Source: Kiritimatiellia bacterium (GTDB lineage: Bacteria > Verrucomicrobiota > Kiritimatiellia > RFP12 > UBA1067). From it: a DNA stretch of 64,000 nucleotides. The notes beneath the pieces were generated by a model. It saw only the letters and a program-made list of their open reading frames with translations. It was not told the DNA's origin and ran no database searches. This document shows positions 33,178 through 42,360 of the stretch, piece by piece (positions within the stretch are counted from its first letter, which is position 1; every line of letters begins with the position of its first letter). The translations under genes and the position numbers were made by a program. Location: contig JAQIBS010000056.1 in assembly GCA_027858965.1 (NCBI GenBank), positions 1-64,000 of the forward strand, given 5' to 3'.

Positions 33178-34275
33178 ATGAGACTGATTGATAATTTGAC
33201 AACAACAGAAAACCATAAACTGCTGTTTTCTTCATTAGTAAATAGTTCAACTAAAATCATGATTGCTTCTCCTTTCTTAGCTCAAGAATTTAATATTCTT
33301 TTAAACTCATTAGGCTGCCGAAAAGTTAAAGAAATTGTTTTACTTACTACATTAAAGGAAAATGATATAGACCAGATATATAAAATGAAATCAATTATTG
33401 CGCTAAAGAATTTTGCAAAAGAAAAGAAAATAAAAATAGATATAAAAATAAACAACCGGCTCCATGGAAAAGTTTATTTGTTTGTAAAAGATAAATCTCC
33501 TTTTAGGGGAATTATTACGTCTGCAAATATGACAGAAAATGGATTTGTCAAAAACTTTGAGTGGGGTGTAGAAATTGATGACAAATCAAAATTGAACGAA
33601 ATTGAACGAAATGTTTTTTTAACATCAATGAACGTTACTCTTAGTGAAAATGCAATTGATGAACTGATTAAGGCATATCATAGTTATTTATCAAAGAATA
33701 AGGACAAAGAAAAAGTTAAGCCTGAAAAAATTGACTTAAACTTAATGAAAAACATAGGGATTCAAGACCGACCTTTTATAGTTAAAGACACAACATATTG
33801 GTTAAAGCCAATAGGAGTTACAGACGATCCTGTCAAGGTTGGGGAAAAATTTATAGACGAAATAGCACGACTGGAATTTTCAAAAACAAGACCCAGCGGA
33901 ATTCATAAGGACGATATTATAATTGCTTATGGAGTTGGAACCAGAAAAATCCTATCCATATACAGAGTTTTGTCATCTAAACCTGAATTTATCAGTAAAA
34001 AAGAGCTTAAAATTGAGCCATGGCGAAAAAGATGGCCTTGGTCTGTTAACGGGGAAAATCTTACAAAAGAATATGGAGCACTTTGGTGGAAGAAAGACCT
34101 TTATATTACCTCACTTGCTGATAAGTTTGTCACAAACAATAATGAGCCAATTACAGCACGAGGCGGCAAAACTTTAGGAGCATTAAACTTTGGAAAAGAT
34201 AAAATCCGACTGTCCCCAAACTTTGGTAATTACTTAGTTAATTTGGTATTTAATTTAGTGTCTAACTTAACGTAA
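33178..34275 (+). CDS. Phospholipase D-family nuclease with a C-terminal unassigned domain
   Basis: This 365-residue protein has one PLD-type catalytic motif: RLHGKVYLFVKD (about 97-108) followed by GIITSANMTENGF (about 113-125), which fits HxK...N/SxN...E. Proteins with a single motif act as dimers and are often endonucleases in restriction or defence systems. Residues about 190-365 contain many Trp/Lys patches (YWLKPIGVTDDP, KIEPWRKRWPWSVNG, WWKKDLYITSL) and an IIAYGVGTRKILSIYRV strand pattern. This recalls EVE/PUA-like modified-base binding domains, but the match is weak. It lies between the zinc-ribbon and KAP genes. Confidence 0.7.
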   Translation: MRLIDNLTTTENHKLLFSSLVNSSTKIMIASPFLAQEFNILLNSLGCRKVKEIVLLTTLKENDIDQIYKMKSIIALKNFAKEKKIKIDIKINNRLHGKVYLFVKDKSPFRGIITSANMTENGFVKNFEWGVEIDDKSKLNEIERNVFLTSMNVTLSENAIDELIKAYHSYLSKNKDKEKVKPEKIDLNLMKNIGIQDRPFIVKDTTYWLKPIGVTDDPVKVGEKFIDEIARLEFSKTRPSGIHKDDIIIAYGVGTRKILSIYRVLSSKPEFISKKELKIEPWRKRWPWSVNGENLTKEYGALWWKKDLYITSLADKFVTNNNEPITARGGKTLGALNFGKDKIRLSPNFGNYLVNLVFNLVSNLT

Positions 34276-34336
34276 TAACTGATTCAAAGTGACATACTTT
34301 TTATTAGGTTCACCCCAACTTAAAACGAATAAAATC

Positions 34337-36547
34337 ATGAAAATTATTTCAAAACAACTCACTGATGAACCCATTAAAAGAGCTGAACAAGACGTGCTTG
34401 GTCGAGGCGACTTTGCTAATTCGGTAGCTGATCTTATTTTATCCGCACCAAAAGCCCAAAGCAGCCAAGTAATCGGTTTGTTTGGGAAATGGGGCGAAGG
34501 CAAAACTTCTTTAAAGAACATGGTGATTGAAGCACACAAGGCGCAATGCGAGCTAAAACCGCTTGTTGTCGAATTTAATCCTTGGACATACACAAGTCAA
34601 GAACGTCTACCCTTTCTATTCTTCAGTGAAATAGCACACAAATTCGGAAAAGAGACTAATGATGAACAGGCTCAAAAACTAGAAAAACAATTCAAACAAT
34701 TCGGGCAAATATTGGAAATAGCGAGTCTCGTGCCACAACTCACATTCTTCACGATGTGGTTCAAACCAATTCTTAATTTCTTTGGCAATCAATATGCAAA
34801 CCAGACAAAAGATTTAGGGGCTGTACGACAACAAATTCATGACCTGATGCTTAAGGAATCACGTCGCCTTATTGTGATCATAGATGACCTTGACCGCATT
34901 AGTGCCGAAGAAGTTCGTCGAATGATTCAACTGGTTAAAGCCAATGGTGACTTTCCAAATATTACTTATCTCCTTCTCTGCGACAGATCTTATGCAGGAC
35001 GTGCATTATCTACAGTTGTTGATGGTTGCACCGACGAGGACGGAGATAAATATCTCGAGAAAATCGTAACCTTCGGCTTAGATCTGCCAAGAATTAGACA
35101 AGTAAACTTGCAGGATTATCTTGTTGAACTTCTAATAAATGTACTTGGCCGCCACAACATTACGAACGACGAATTCGACCCTAAGCTGGAACTCCCGCCT
35201 ACCGTTTTGCAGCTTATTCATAACATCCGAGATGTTAAACGCCTGATTGCCGGATTTGAATTTCAACTAGCAATGCATCGTAAGAAAAGCGGGGACATCG
35301 CGAGCATACACGTGGACGACTTAATAGCTCTTGAAGCTTGTCGTATTTTTGAACCAAAATTCTACCATGCAATTTACAAGCATAAAGATGTTCTCATGTG
35401 TGAAGCTGAGACTATTACTCCTGAAAATGACCGAAAACTAAAAGTTGAATGGGTTAAAACAAACCTTATCTCTTTCATTTCAGAAAACCACCCGAATCTT
35501 GGAAAAGAGTTTCTCTCAGCCCACTTAGGTTGGCGCTATGGCGAATACTCATACGAGATTAAGGATTATATGCGCTGTGTGACGGATAAAGCAAAATTGC
35601 AGTTTCGCCTTGCCCTCCCAGAATGCTTTGAGCGGTATTTCAACCTATACTCTAACCCAGCAGAATTTACAAAGGCTGATCTGGAACAATTTAAGGACTC
35701 ATTAAAATCAACATCCTCAGCTCTTAACGTCTTAAGAAGTATATTTGAAGATGGACGTCTTCGAGACTTTCTTTCTACAATCGAGCTTTATTTTGAGGAA
35801 AGTGATCCGGTCCGCCAGGAAAATTATATAAGTGCACTCACTCTAGCAGCTGAATTTGCAACTGACAATTCACCTGATATGCACATTATGGAAGGAGAGA
35901 AGTTTGGTTTCACTTTAACAACTCACTTACATCGCTGTGTTCGATTCTTTTTAGAGCGTGCTATATTTAATAATGAACGTTCAAAATTACTTACGCGAGT
36001 GTTCAGACGAGAAACTGAAACAATTGTTATGCCTGTCTCTATATTGTCGTCTGAACATGGCAGTCGAGAACGTAATGCAGGCATAAAAAAACTTCTTACT
36101 GATGATGATTATCATGGGCTAAAAGAATTATGTTGTCAAAGAATTGAAGATCTTCAAAAACAGGAGAAGCTTATAGGCCATGTAGATGAACGAGAAATTC
36201 GTCAGATGTGGATAACAATTGGAAATTCAGACACCATAAAGAAGTTGCTTGAAAAAGACTTCCTTTCTTACCCTGCTGTCACACATGCTTTATTACCATT
36301 AACCGGTTATTCTAGTTCAACTGACGGCACCTTTTACACAATTAACTTAAGTGGGCTAGAAAAATACACTGACCCGACACAAGTGCTAAAACTCCTTAAG
36401 TCTCAGCCTGAATTACCAACAGGAGAAAAAGGTATTCAAGATTGCCTTGAATTTTCAATCAATGCCAAAAACAACCATGAACCTTACGATCATGAAACAC
36501 AAATAAAGTCTGTTTACGAACGAAATTCATTGAAAAAAAAGCTTTAA
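34337..36547 (+). CDS. KAP-family P-loop NTPase
   Basis: The ATG at 34337 (MKIISKQLTDEP) gives 736 residues; an in-frame GTG at 34289 is less likely. Motifs are Walker A GLFGKWGEGKTSL (about 46-58), the KAP-typical FNPW shortly after (VVEFNPWTYTSQE), and Walker B RLIVIIDDLDRI (about 178-189). Residues about 110-135 are moderately hydrophobic, as in KAP proteins where membrane segments are inserted in the NTPase domain. The C-terminal half is unrecognised. KAP NTPases occur as switch or scaffold ATPases in phage-defence modules. The following gene encodes a nuclease-like protein, a likely effector. Confidence 0.85.
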   Translation: MKIISKQLTDEPIKRAEQDVLGRGDFANSVADLILSAPKAQSSQVIGLFGKWGEGKTSLKNMVIEAHKAQCELKPLVVEFNPWTYTSQERLPFLFFSEIAHKFGKETNDEQAQKLEKQFKQFGQILEIASLVPQLTFFTMWFKPILNFFGNQYANQTKDLGAVRQQIHDLMLKESRRLIVIIDDLDRISAEEVRRMIQLVKANGDFPNITYLLLCDRSYAGRALSTVVDGCTDEDGDKYLEKIVTFGLDLPRIRQVNLQDYLVELLINVLGRHNITNDEFDPKLELPPTVLQLIHNIRDVKRLIAGFEFQLAMHRKKSGDIASIHVDDLIALEACRIFEPKFYHAIYKHKDVLMCEAETITPENDRKLKVEWVKTNLISFISENHPNLGKEFLSAHLGWRYGEYSYEIKDYMRCVTDKAKLQFRLALPECFERYFNLYSNPAEFTKADLEQFKDSLKSTSSALNVLRSIFEDGRLRDFLSTIELYFEESDPVRQENYISALTLAAEFATDNSPDMHIMEGEKFGFTLTTHLHRCVRFFLERAIFNNERSKLLTRVFRRETETIVMPVSILSSEHGSRERNAGIKKLLTDDDYHGLKELCCQRIEDLQKQEKLIGHVDEREIRQMWITIGNSDTIKKLLEKDFLSYPAVTHALLPLTGYSSSTDGTFYTINLSGLEKYTDPTQVLKLLKSQPELPTGEKGIQDCLEFSINAKNNHEPYDHETQIKSVYERNSLKKKL

Positions 36548-36664
36548 ACACCTTGGTAATTAATTAACATGAAACGACCTATAAATATTCTAAATCTCAG
36601 GATATTTTTTCACATTTAAAAACGTTACACTAAACAGCCCACTGATAACTGGAAGATTAAACAA

Positions 36665-37546
36665 ATGAAAGAAATTGAAGAAATTGATTTAGAGATTGGT
36701 CATATCGAGTATGCAAAAAACATGTTTGAAGAGCGGCTTGCATCCATTAAAGATGAGCGGGACGAATTAAGAGAAGATACGTTCATTAAACAAAGATCCA
36801 CAAAGCGACTGGCTGAATTCTTTAAAGCCCATGGCTTGTATATTGTTAAGGTCCACACAGAAAAGAGAACCAAAGAGCACTATGAACTCGCCAAACATAT
36901 TTGGCGATCAAAAGAGGTTCTGATTCCATTCATCAGAAGCATTCCAAAACGCAAGAAAACTGAGGTTATATACCCCACTGATGGAATCTCGAAAGCAGGA
37001 ATAAACAGCATTAAGAACCTCTGCAATTTACTCACAGAGAAAGAGTGGATCACATTTGAGAAGCAAGAGGATGCTTTCAAAATATCAGCGACATTAACCG
37101 GATCTCAGAAAAGCTTCGTACACTACAGCTGGTCAGAAGAGGTCAACCTTTATCTTCTGGATAAAACCTTGAAGAATTTCACTAGATCACGTCGTCTAAA
37201 ACACAAGCTGTTCTGGAACGTGCAACTAAAACTGATTGACACCAAGGAAGAAAAAGACGTGGACATGGAGCTTGATCTGGTTGCCCAGGTTGATGGAAGG
37301 TTTTACATCTTTGAAACAAAATCAGGAGAAGTTCTAGCTGTAGACAAATGGGTTGACCGTACCCGGTTATTTAAAGATGAAACGAACCGTTTTATTACCT
37401 GTACCACAAATGAGAATCTAAGCCAGAGAATGTTTATACCCTGCAGCCTGTTTGCACTTCCGACTCTGGAAAAACAATTCAACGAGATGTTGGAGAAGGA
37501 TTTTCCAAAAATACTACCACCTGATCAGAGAAAGCCAAAAACCTAA
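36665..37546 (+). CDS. PD-(D/E)xK nuclease-like protein with N-terminal coiled coil
   Basis: This 293-residue protein begins with a charged coiled coil (about 1-45), then a mixed region (45-150) that may hold a winged-helix-like segment. The C-terminal domain has VDMELDLVAQVDGRFYIFETKSGEV (about 200-224). This spacing of Glu/Asp and ExK is that of a PD-(D/E)xK nuclease and resembles the end of Card1/DUF1887-type enzymes. It follows the KAP gene by 117 bases and ends 1 base before the next start, so it is probably co-translated with the membrane protein. A nuclease effector controlled by the KAP NTPase is a reasonable guess. Confidence 0.7.
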   Translation: MKEIEEIDLEIGHIEYAKNMFEERLASIKDERDELREDTFIKQRSTKRLAEFFKAHGLYIVKVHTEKRTKEHYELAKHIWRSKEVLIPFIRSIPKRKKTEVIYPTDGISKAGINSIKNLCNLLTEKEWITFEKQEDAFKISATLTGSQKSFVHYSWSEEVNLYLLDKTLKNFTRSRRLKHKLFWNVQLKLIDTKEEKDVDMELDLVAQVDGRFYIFETKSGEVLAVDKWVDRTRLFKDETNRFITCTTNENLSQRMFIPCSLFALPTLEKQFNEMLEKDFPKILPPDQRKPKT

Positions 37547-37547
37547 C

Positions 37548-38357
37548 ATGAACAAACGACCAGCCGAATATTACGTTAAAACCCAGAATTTATTTCGCTG
37601 CATAAACTACCGACTCAAATGCGTACAAAAGTGGATCAAAAAACTATCACTTGAGAACAAGTGCTACATAACCGGCGTTACATTCCTGGTTCTAGCCACC
37701 CTTTCAGCCGTATTCAAGACTCCGATGACAGCACTACTCGCTCGGTTAGGTCTGTTCACTTTTGTCTTTGGTCTTCTCCCCTTGATTGAGGATCTGTATA
37801 CGTGGGCATGGAAAAGACTTCTAGGAAAGCTATGCATTGCGGCCCTTATATTCGGAGCAACCAACATGACCTATGGATTTGGACGACAGATGGTTGCCGG
37901 CTTGGCAGGCACCAGTCCCGAGTCATTTACTGCCACAGTCAACATCGCCACGCTTCTCATCTCTCCAATACCGTTCCTTATAGCCCTCGCCATAGGCGGA
38001 ATTTTCATCTTCATTCTCGCCACACAAATTGGCATGTTTGCATTGACAGCTGTTCTACCTCCAGTAAAACAAGGCCGATGGAAACAAGCCGCCCCTTGGA
38101 TATGCCGTTTTGCTGCTCTCGGAATTGCAGCCTTCGGGTCCTGGTCATTACTGAACCGCTCAAATGGGTATACTGATTGGGTTGGACGACGTACCGCTGC
38201 TTATCTCTACAACTTCGATATGTATCAGGACATCCATTACGCCATGGGCAAAAAAGAAAAAATGGCTTTCCTGCCTGACGGACGACTATTGATTGGTCAA
38301 CCTAAGGAAAATGGCGGTTATACCTTTGAAATCAGGGGGGGGACTAAGAGTATGTAG
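37548..38357 (+). CDS. Integral membrane protein coupled to the nuclease-like gene
   Basis: The ATG at 37548 lies 1 base after the stop of the preceding gene and gives 269 residues; the longer frame from 37452 runs inside that gene. About five hydrophobic segments lie between residues 40 and 195 (for example YITGVTFLVLATLSAVF and FLIALAIGGIFIFILATQIGMF). A soluble C-terminal segment follows (NRSNGYTDWVGRRTAAYLYNFDMYQDIHYAMGKKE). No family recognised. Tight coupling suggests a membrane partner for the nuclease/KAP module. Confidence 0.65.
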   Translation: MNKRPAEYYVKTQNLFRCINYRLKCVQKWIKKLSLENKCYITGVTFLVLATLSAVFKTPMTALLARLGLFTFVFGLLPLIEDLYTWAWKRLLGKLCIAALIFGATNMTYGFGRQMVAGLAGTSPESFTATVNIATLLISPIPFLIALAIGGIFIFILATQIGMFALTAVLPPVKQGRWKQAAPWICRFAALGIAAFGSWSLLNRSNGYTDWVGRRTAAYLYNFDMYQDIHYAMGKKEKMAFLPDGRLLIGQPKENGGYTFEIRGGTKSM

Positions 38358-38502
38358 TGAACAAATGGCCAAACCACTCCTTAATCTGTTGTATTTAAAA
38401 CACTTAACAACCTGATCAAAATATGATTAATTTCAAAATTCCCCTTTTCTGGGAGACTCCCCATACGATAATTGTCCCATAACCCCAAAATAAGGAGAAA
38501 TT

Positions 38503-40509
38503 ATGGGAAAACCAAAAGTAAAAGATGGTGCTGAACTCACCATAGAAACAATATACAAAGATGAAAACAACCCCTTTGTTAAAGGACATTATGTAAAACG
38601 GCTAAAATCGCTTGCGCATAAGTTCTACCGGGATAAAGAGTTAAAAGGCGAACCAGTTCCTTTCCCAAAGAAATTGAATTTGACACGATTCGTAAAAGCA
38701 GCCGACCGACAGGATAAATACTCAGAAATTACTTTCGCAAAGAAAGGTTACAAATACATCAAAAACCTGCTAGCACTTGACAGTTTAGTAGCTGACAACA
38801 AAACGTTAATCCAAATACTATGGAAAAGAGACAAAGAATCTCAAACACAGCAACGGGAATATTTGGAAAACCGATTCAATGAAATCCGATTTCGAGTTAA
38901 AGGATATCTTTGGTTTATTGAAAACGAAGCAGCATTGATTAAAAGTATCCTCAGTGACAAAAACCCGCTTAAAGATAATCTCTTTGAGATTAGATCGGAT
39001 GAAGAATCTTCAACACCGGAGTTACTTGAAGTTTCAAAACAGCCTGAGAAATCTGTTGAGGCTAGACTTGCAGGCCTATCTACACTTGATCGAATAGAGA
39101 ACATAGAGCGACACGGCAACCTTCCAGAGGCGGAGTTAAACGCTCATAAAGCCATTCTCTATTTTGAGATGGGCAATACCGTGCTTGCTTTGGAGTTCGC
39201 TGAAAAGTCATTGAAAAGTGATCCTAAGAACTCTCACGCCTGGATGACCTTGGGATTTCTAGCTTTGCAAGGTGTTGAAGAGGCTTATCTTCTTGAAGTC
39301 GTCCATAAGGAGATGGGCGCTCATATCCATGCCATTTCTTCAGAAGAGCAATGGCACCAGGAGATGCTTGAAGATGCTTCTGAACTAAAGATGAAGAATG
39401 CTGTGAAGGCGGCATGCCTTTTCCTCAAAGCCTGGAGTAACTGGCCTGACACCACTTCTTGCTACTTACAAAATGACTATCAGTATAAGATGAGAATAGT
39501 GGCTGAGTTTTTCAGATATGCACAGCATGTCTCTTTTGAGAAGGATTTGCTGATACAGACCATAAATAAGGATTTTGCATTTCTTAAAGACTTCGGTATT
39601 TACTATACGAGTAACCCTAAAATGCTTCTTACGACAGTTATACCAGTCGTACACTCCATTGCCCCGGATAAGGCAAAGGAGCTTGCAGTAGCCTACATGG
39701 ATGCAGTGAGTAGATCAGAACCAGAGAAAGACAAACTCAATCCTTCTGACCCTTGCAGCAACGAACTGCTAAACGCTGCAGGAGCCAACCTAATGCACCT
39801 GCAGGGCCTATCTATCTGCCTGCCGTTTGAAGAGGTGGAGTTATTCATGCTGGATGTTGACCGCCGCTTCAAAGAAGTTGACAGGATATCAAGACTCAGG
39901 AATCACAGTGATTTCTACCGGAAAAATGTACTGGCATCTAGCTTCGAAAACTCAATACAGGTCTGTGAGGCTGCCTTAAATTCAATTCCATTCAGCAAGA
40001 GGTGCTCTTATGACAAACGCCTGCTCAAACAGTGGCAGTACCTGCATCTCAGCCTGCCAGTACATGCAGCGATCATGACTATTCTGCAAAAGAGTGCCGA
40101 TGCTCCAGAGATAGTTGCTTCTTTGATCACTGAGTCAATAACACCGCAGCTGCTTAAAACAGTTGTCGGCGAGGACTATTTCGATATAGTTGAAGACTAT
40201 GATAACCTCATGGATTACGAATACCATGTAGATTTAATGGGAAAACAGTTCCACGTTCTGCACTACGGGATCGGGTTTGTTGAATCTGATATAGTTGACC
40301 CTTTCAGTGAGGAGCATCAGGCTGTTTTTGATATTCCAAATGACCTGTCAGCCTTCGAGTTCGTTCTAAATCACGCTCTCAAAGCTACAGGACTCAATGC
40401 AAAGCAGACGGCTAAGTTAGAAGCTCTTCATACGCACCTGCAAGAGCTGTCCCCCTACCTCGTTCAAAACAAACCGATTCCAGTTGTCACACCGGACTTC
40501 GCCAAGTAA
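38503..40509 (+). CDS. Large helical, TPR-like protein of unknown function
   Basis: This 668-residue protein starts after ATAAGGAG. The N-terminal 180 residues are basic and unrecognised. Around residues 200-260 there is a TPR-like helical pair (LPEAELNAHKAILYFEMGNTVLALEFAEKSL..DPKNSHAWMTLGFLAL). The rest is helical with acidic patches. There are no catalytic motifs or membrane segments. It is followed by two tiny genes in the same direction (40528 and 40802) with good ribosome binding sites, so a three-gene unit is likely. Location inside the defence island suggests, but does not show, a defence role. Confidence 0.65.
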   Translation: MGKPKVKDGAELTIETIYKDENNPFVKGHYVKRLKSLAHKFYRDKELKGEPVPFPKKLNLTRFVKAADRQDKYSEITFAKKGYKYIKNLLALDSLVADNKTLIQILWKRDKESQTQQREYLENRFNEIRFRVKGYLWFIENEAALIKSILSDKNPLKDNLFEIRSDEESSTPELLEVSKQPEKSVEARLAGLSTLDRIENIERHGNLPEAELNAHKAILYFEMGNTVLALEFAEKSLKSDPKNSHAWMTLGFLALQGVEEAYLLEVVHKEMGAHIHAISSEEQWHQEMLEDASELKMKNAVKAACLFLKAWSNWPDTTSCYLQNDYQYKMRIVAEFFRYAQHVSFEKDLLIQTINKDFAFLKDFGIYYTSNPKMLLTTVIPVVHSIAPDKAKELAVAYMDAVSRSEPEKDKLNPSDPCSNELLNAAGANLMHLQGLSICLPFEEVELFMLDVDRRFKEVDRISRLRNHSDFYRKNVLASSFENSIQVCEAALNSIPFSKRCSYDKRLLKQWQYLHLSLPVHAAIMTILQKSADAPEIVASLITESITPQLLKTVVGEDYFDIVEDYDNLMDYEYHVDLMGKQFHVLHYGIGFVESDIVDPFSEEHQAVFDIPNDLSAFEFVLNHALKATGLNAKQTAKLEALHTHLQELSPYLVQNKPIPVVTPDFAK

Positions 40510-40527
40510 TTTATAGAGGAGAATTTC

Positions 40528-40668
40528 ATGAGCAATCAAATTCAATGCGAGAGCTGTTACTGTACTCTGTACTTCACTGGCGAAGATGAACCATCCGGCA
40601 CAACCGGCGAACTATGCTGGTCTTGTCAGACGGAACAGGATGTTGATGACGGGGACGATGACGATTAA
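40528..40668 (+). CDS. 46-residue Cys4 zinc-ribbon-like miniprotein
   Basis: AGAGGAG lies 6 bases before the ATG. The protein has CESCYC at residues 7-12 and CWSC at 30-33, two Cys pairs suited to one zinc, followed by an acidic tail (DVDDGDDDD). It starts 18 bases after the stop of the TPR-like gene, so it is probably translated with it. Function is unknown. Confidence 0.6.
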   Translation: MSNQIQCESCYCTLYFTGEDEPSGTTGELCWSCQTEQDVDDGDDDD

Positions 40669-40801
40669 TTGCTAGAATCACAGGCTCAAAATAAAACGTG
40701 TTGGAGCGATCTCTCGCTCTTGTGCAGTAGTTTAACAACATTATTTACCTGCGATAAAGTTGCAGTTTGAAATAAACTAGCAGGAAAAATGGAGTTCAGA
40801 A

Positions 40802-40906
40802 ATGGGAAAAGGAAACGGTTCAGGCGGAAAAGGTCCAGGTGGATACCCAAGCACAACAGGCAATCCATCTGGGGGCGGCCGCACCAATGGTGGCAAAGGT
40901 AAGTAA
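40802..40906 (+). CDS. 34-residue Gly-rich basic miniprotein
   Basis: A GGAG seven bases before the ATG supports the start. The product is MGKGNGSGGKGPGGYPSTTG followed by NPSGGGRTNGGKGK: about 40 percent Gly with five Lys and one Arg. It is too polar for a membrane peptide. It follows the zinc-ribbon miniprotein by 133 bases. A hairpin at 40928-40955 follows. A real gene is likely from the ribosome binding site and ordered composition; the function is unknown. Confidence 0.5.
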   Translation: MGKGNGSGGKGPGGYPSTTGNPSGGGRTNGGKGK

Positions 40907-40927
40907 ACCATCACAAATCACAATAAA

Positions 40928-40955
40928 TTGGGGAGCACAGCAATGTACTCCCCAA
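40928..40955 (+). terminator. Hairpin after the miniprotein genes
   Basis: TTGGGGAG and CTCCCCAA form an 8-bp perfect stem around a 12-base loop, 21 bases after the Gly-rich miniprotein. It lacks a proper T-run (CTGTTATC follows), so efficiency is uncertain. Confidence 0.5.
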
Positions 40956-41022
40956 CTGTTATCTAAATCGGGTTATGGTTGAAGTGGTTGAAGGAGAAGA
41001 AGTGCACGAGTGGTAGCGAACC

Positions 41023-41196
41023 ATGGATTCGTGTTTGATGATTGATACGCACGGCTACCTGGATCACTTCTACCAGAAAGAGGTGACTTACTGGGATTAT
41101 GAGGGCTACACATACTGGCACATGGAAAACATCATCAACAGGTGCGTTGTGGCCGATACATACCACCGGAGAGTATTCGGGCTACGCCCTCTGTGA
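41023..41196 (+). CDS. Possible 57-residue protein, doubtful
   Basis: The frame gives an amino-acid composition typical of real protein (MIDTHGYLDHFYQKEVTYWDY, then EGYTYWHMENIINRCVVADT), rich in Tyr, His and Trp. There is no ribosome binding site close to the ATG; the nearest purine stretch (AAGGAG) is about 30 bases upstream. It may be a fragment of a larger lost gene. No family recognised. Confidence 0.3.
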   Translation: MDSCLMIDTHGYLDHFYQKEVTYWDYEGYTYWHMENIINRCVVADTYHRRVFGLRPL

Positions 41197-41267
41197 GTTG
41201 TGAGATGTTGAATGTGGTTGAAGGCATCTCTTTAGGGAATAGGGAGCAGGATCTAGCTGGACGTGCG

Positions 41268-41654
41268 TCAATCATAGCAGACGGTCGACTCCCCTTCCTC
41301 AATCCGAGTTGAACGACACTTCGGGCACCGAGGTGGTGCATGCAGGGTGTACTTACCGCCGCAAATACAGTTCCCGGCAACAGCCTCGACTCCTCTGCTG
41401 TATTCATCTTCAGATATAGGTTCAACTGGTGCATGTTCGCGGATGTTCCGGTCGTGTTCTGAGCTCGCAACGCAGTAGGGACCCGACAACCCTTTTAAGT
41501 AACGCAGGTGGAGTTCGCCAAGTGCGTCAAAGCCCACGGCCTTCGTCTTGCCACACATGTCACATCGAAGCAGATGGAAAGCGAATCCGCCCCCGTGGTC
41601 CACTGTAAAGATATTGCCGCAATCACGACACTTCGCTTTAACTTGATGTCCCAT
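41268..41654 (-). CDS. Zinc-ribbon protein with several CxxC pairs
   Basis: The ATG at 41654 (MGHQVKAKCRDCGNIF) gives 128 residues; the longer frame to 41771 adds a segment unlike a domain. The Cys pattern is CRDC (9-12), CDMC (about 31-34), CICGG and CPKC near the C-terminus, so two zinc ribbons are likely. Between them lie FDALGELHLRYLKGLSGPYC and PISEDEY. I have the impression that this arrangement is a recurrent small bacterial family of unknown role, but cannot confirm it. It is convergent with the miniprotein genes. Confidence 0.65.
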   Translation of the reverse strand: MGHQVKAKCRDCGNIFTVDHGGGFAFHLLRCDMCGKTKAVGFDALGELHLRYLKGLSGPYCVASSEHDRNIREHAPVEPISEDEYSRGVEAVAGNCICGGKYTLHAPPRCPKCRSTRIEEGESTVCYD

Positions 41655-42019
41655 TGTGCTCACCGTCCCTTCGCGACCCAGAATCCTGGTATAAGGCAGA
41701 TCTGCCAGATATCCGCAGTCAATATAATCTGATCTTGTGTTTAGATTAACCAGAAGGGTGTGCCATGTCAAACTGCATACGAGATAAATTCCTCAATATT
41801 TGCCAAGGCGTTCAACTTGAACGATGTATCTTTCTTTGTACCTCATCGGCTGCTTGGCGCGACCCATCTTGCATGTGCCCTTGTCTTTCAACCACCGGAG
41901 ATTTCCAAGGGACCGGCGTCGGGGTCATCAAACCTAAAAATAGAAAATAACGGCAAAATTCATTGTTTACATTGCTCTTCCAAACAAGTTTCTGTTTTAG
42001 TATCTGTGTTATCTGTTCT

Positions 42020-42360
42020 TTATTCATTAGTTATTTTCCATGGCCCGGGTGGATCCCAAAACCTGTTTTCTATATTTCTGGTAAGTAATCCATTCAAAAC
42101 GGGCTCCAGGAAAACGGAGACAGAAGCTGTGACTTCGCTAAATTGTTGAGGCGCATATGCAAGACCGTTTTTCCTGACAAATGCGCTCCACTGCATCTGT
42201 TTTTCATTAATATTTTTAAAGTTGGGATCTAATATGTCAGGCAGTTGGTTTAGGAAAGTCCCACGATGTTCAAATGTTGCAATACCTGATCAAAAGGAAT
42301 ATTCAATACCTTGCTTTTGTTCTTCAGCCGCTGCTTGATAGATGCCCCTGTATTTTTCAC
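42020..42360 (-). pseudogene. Decayed AbiEii toxin gene
   Basis: The reading frame starts at GTG overlapping the antitoxin stop (GTGA), with VKNTGASIKQRLKNKSKVL..IPFDQVLQH, the N-terminus of AbiEii nucleotidyltransferase toxins. It then hits a stop. The next frame resumes with INEKQMQWSAFVRKNGL, APQQFSEV, FLEPVLNGLL and WDPPGPWK, which is the family C-terminus. The catalytic core of about 180 residues is missing, so the toxin is dead by internal deletion plus frameshift. The 365 bases upstream of it (41655-42019) hold no gene I can support. Confidence 0.8.

Noticed and set aside
41760-42149. 129-residue plus-strand frame
   Set aside because: It runs antisense across the AbiEii remnant, whose C-terminal motifs are clear on the minus strand.
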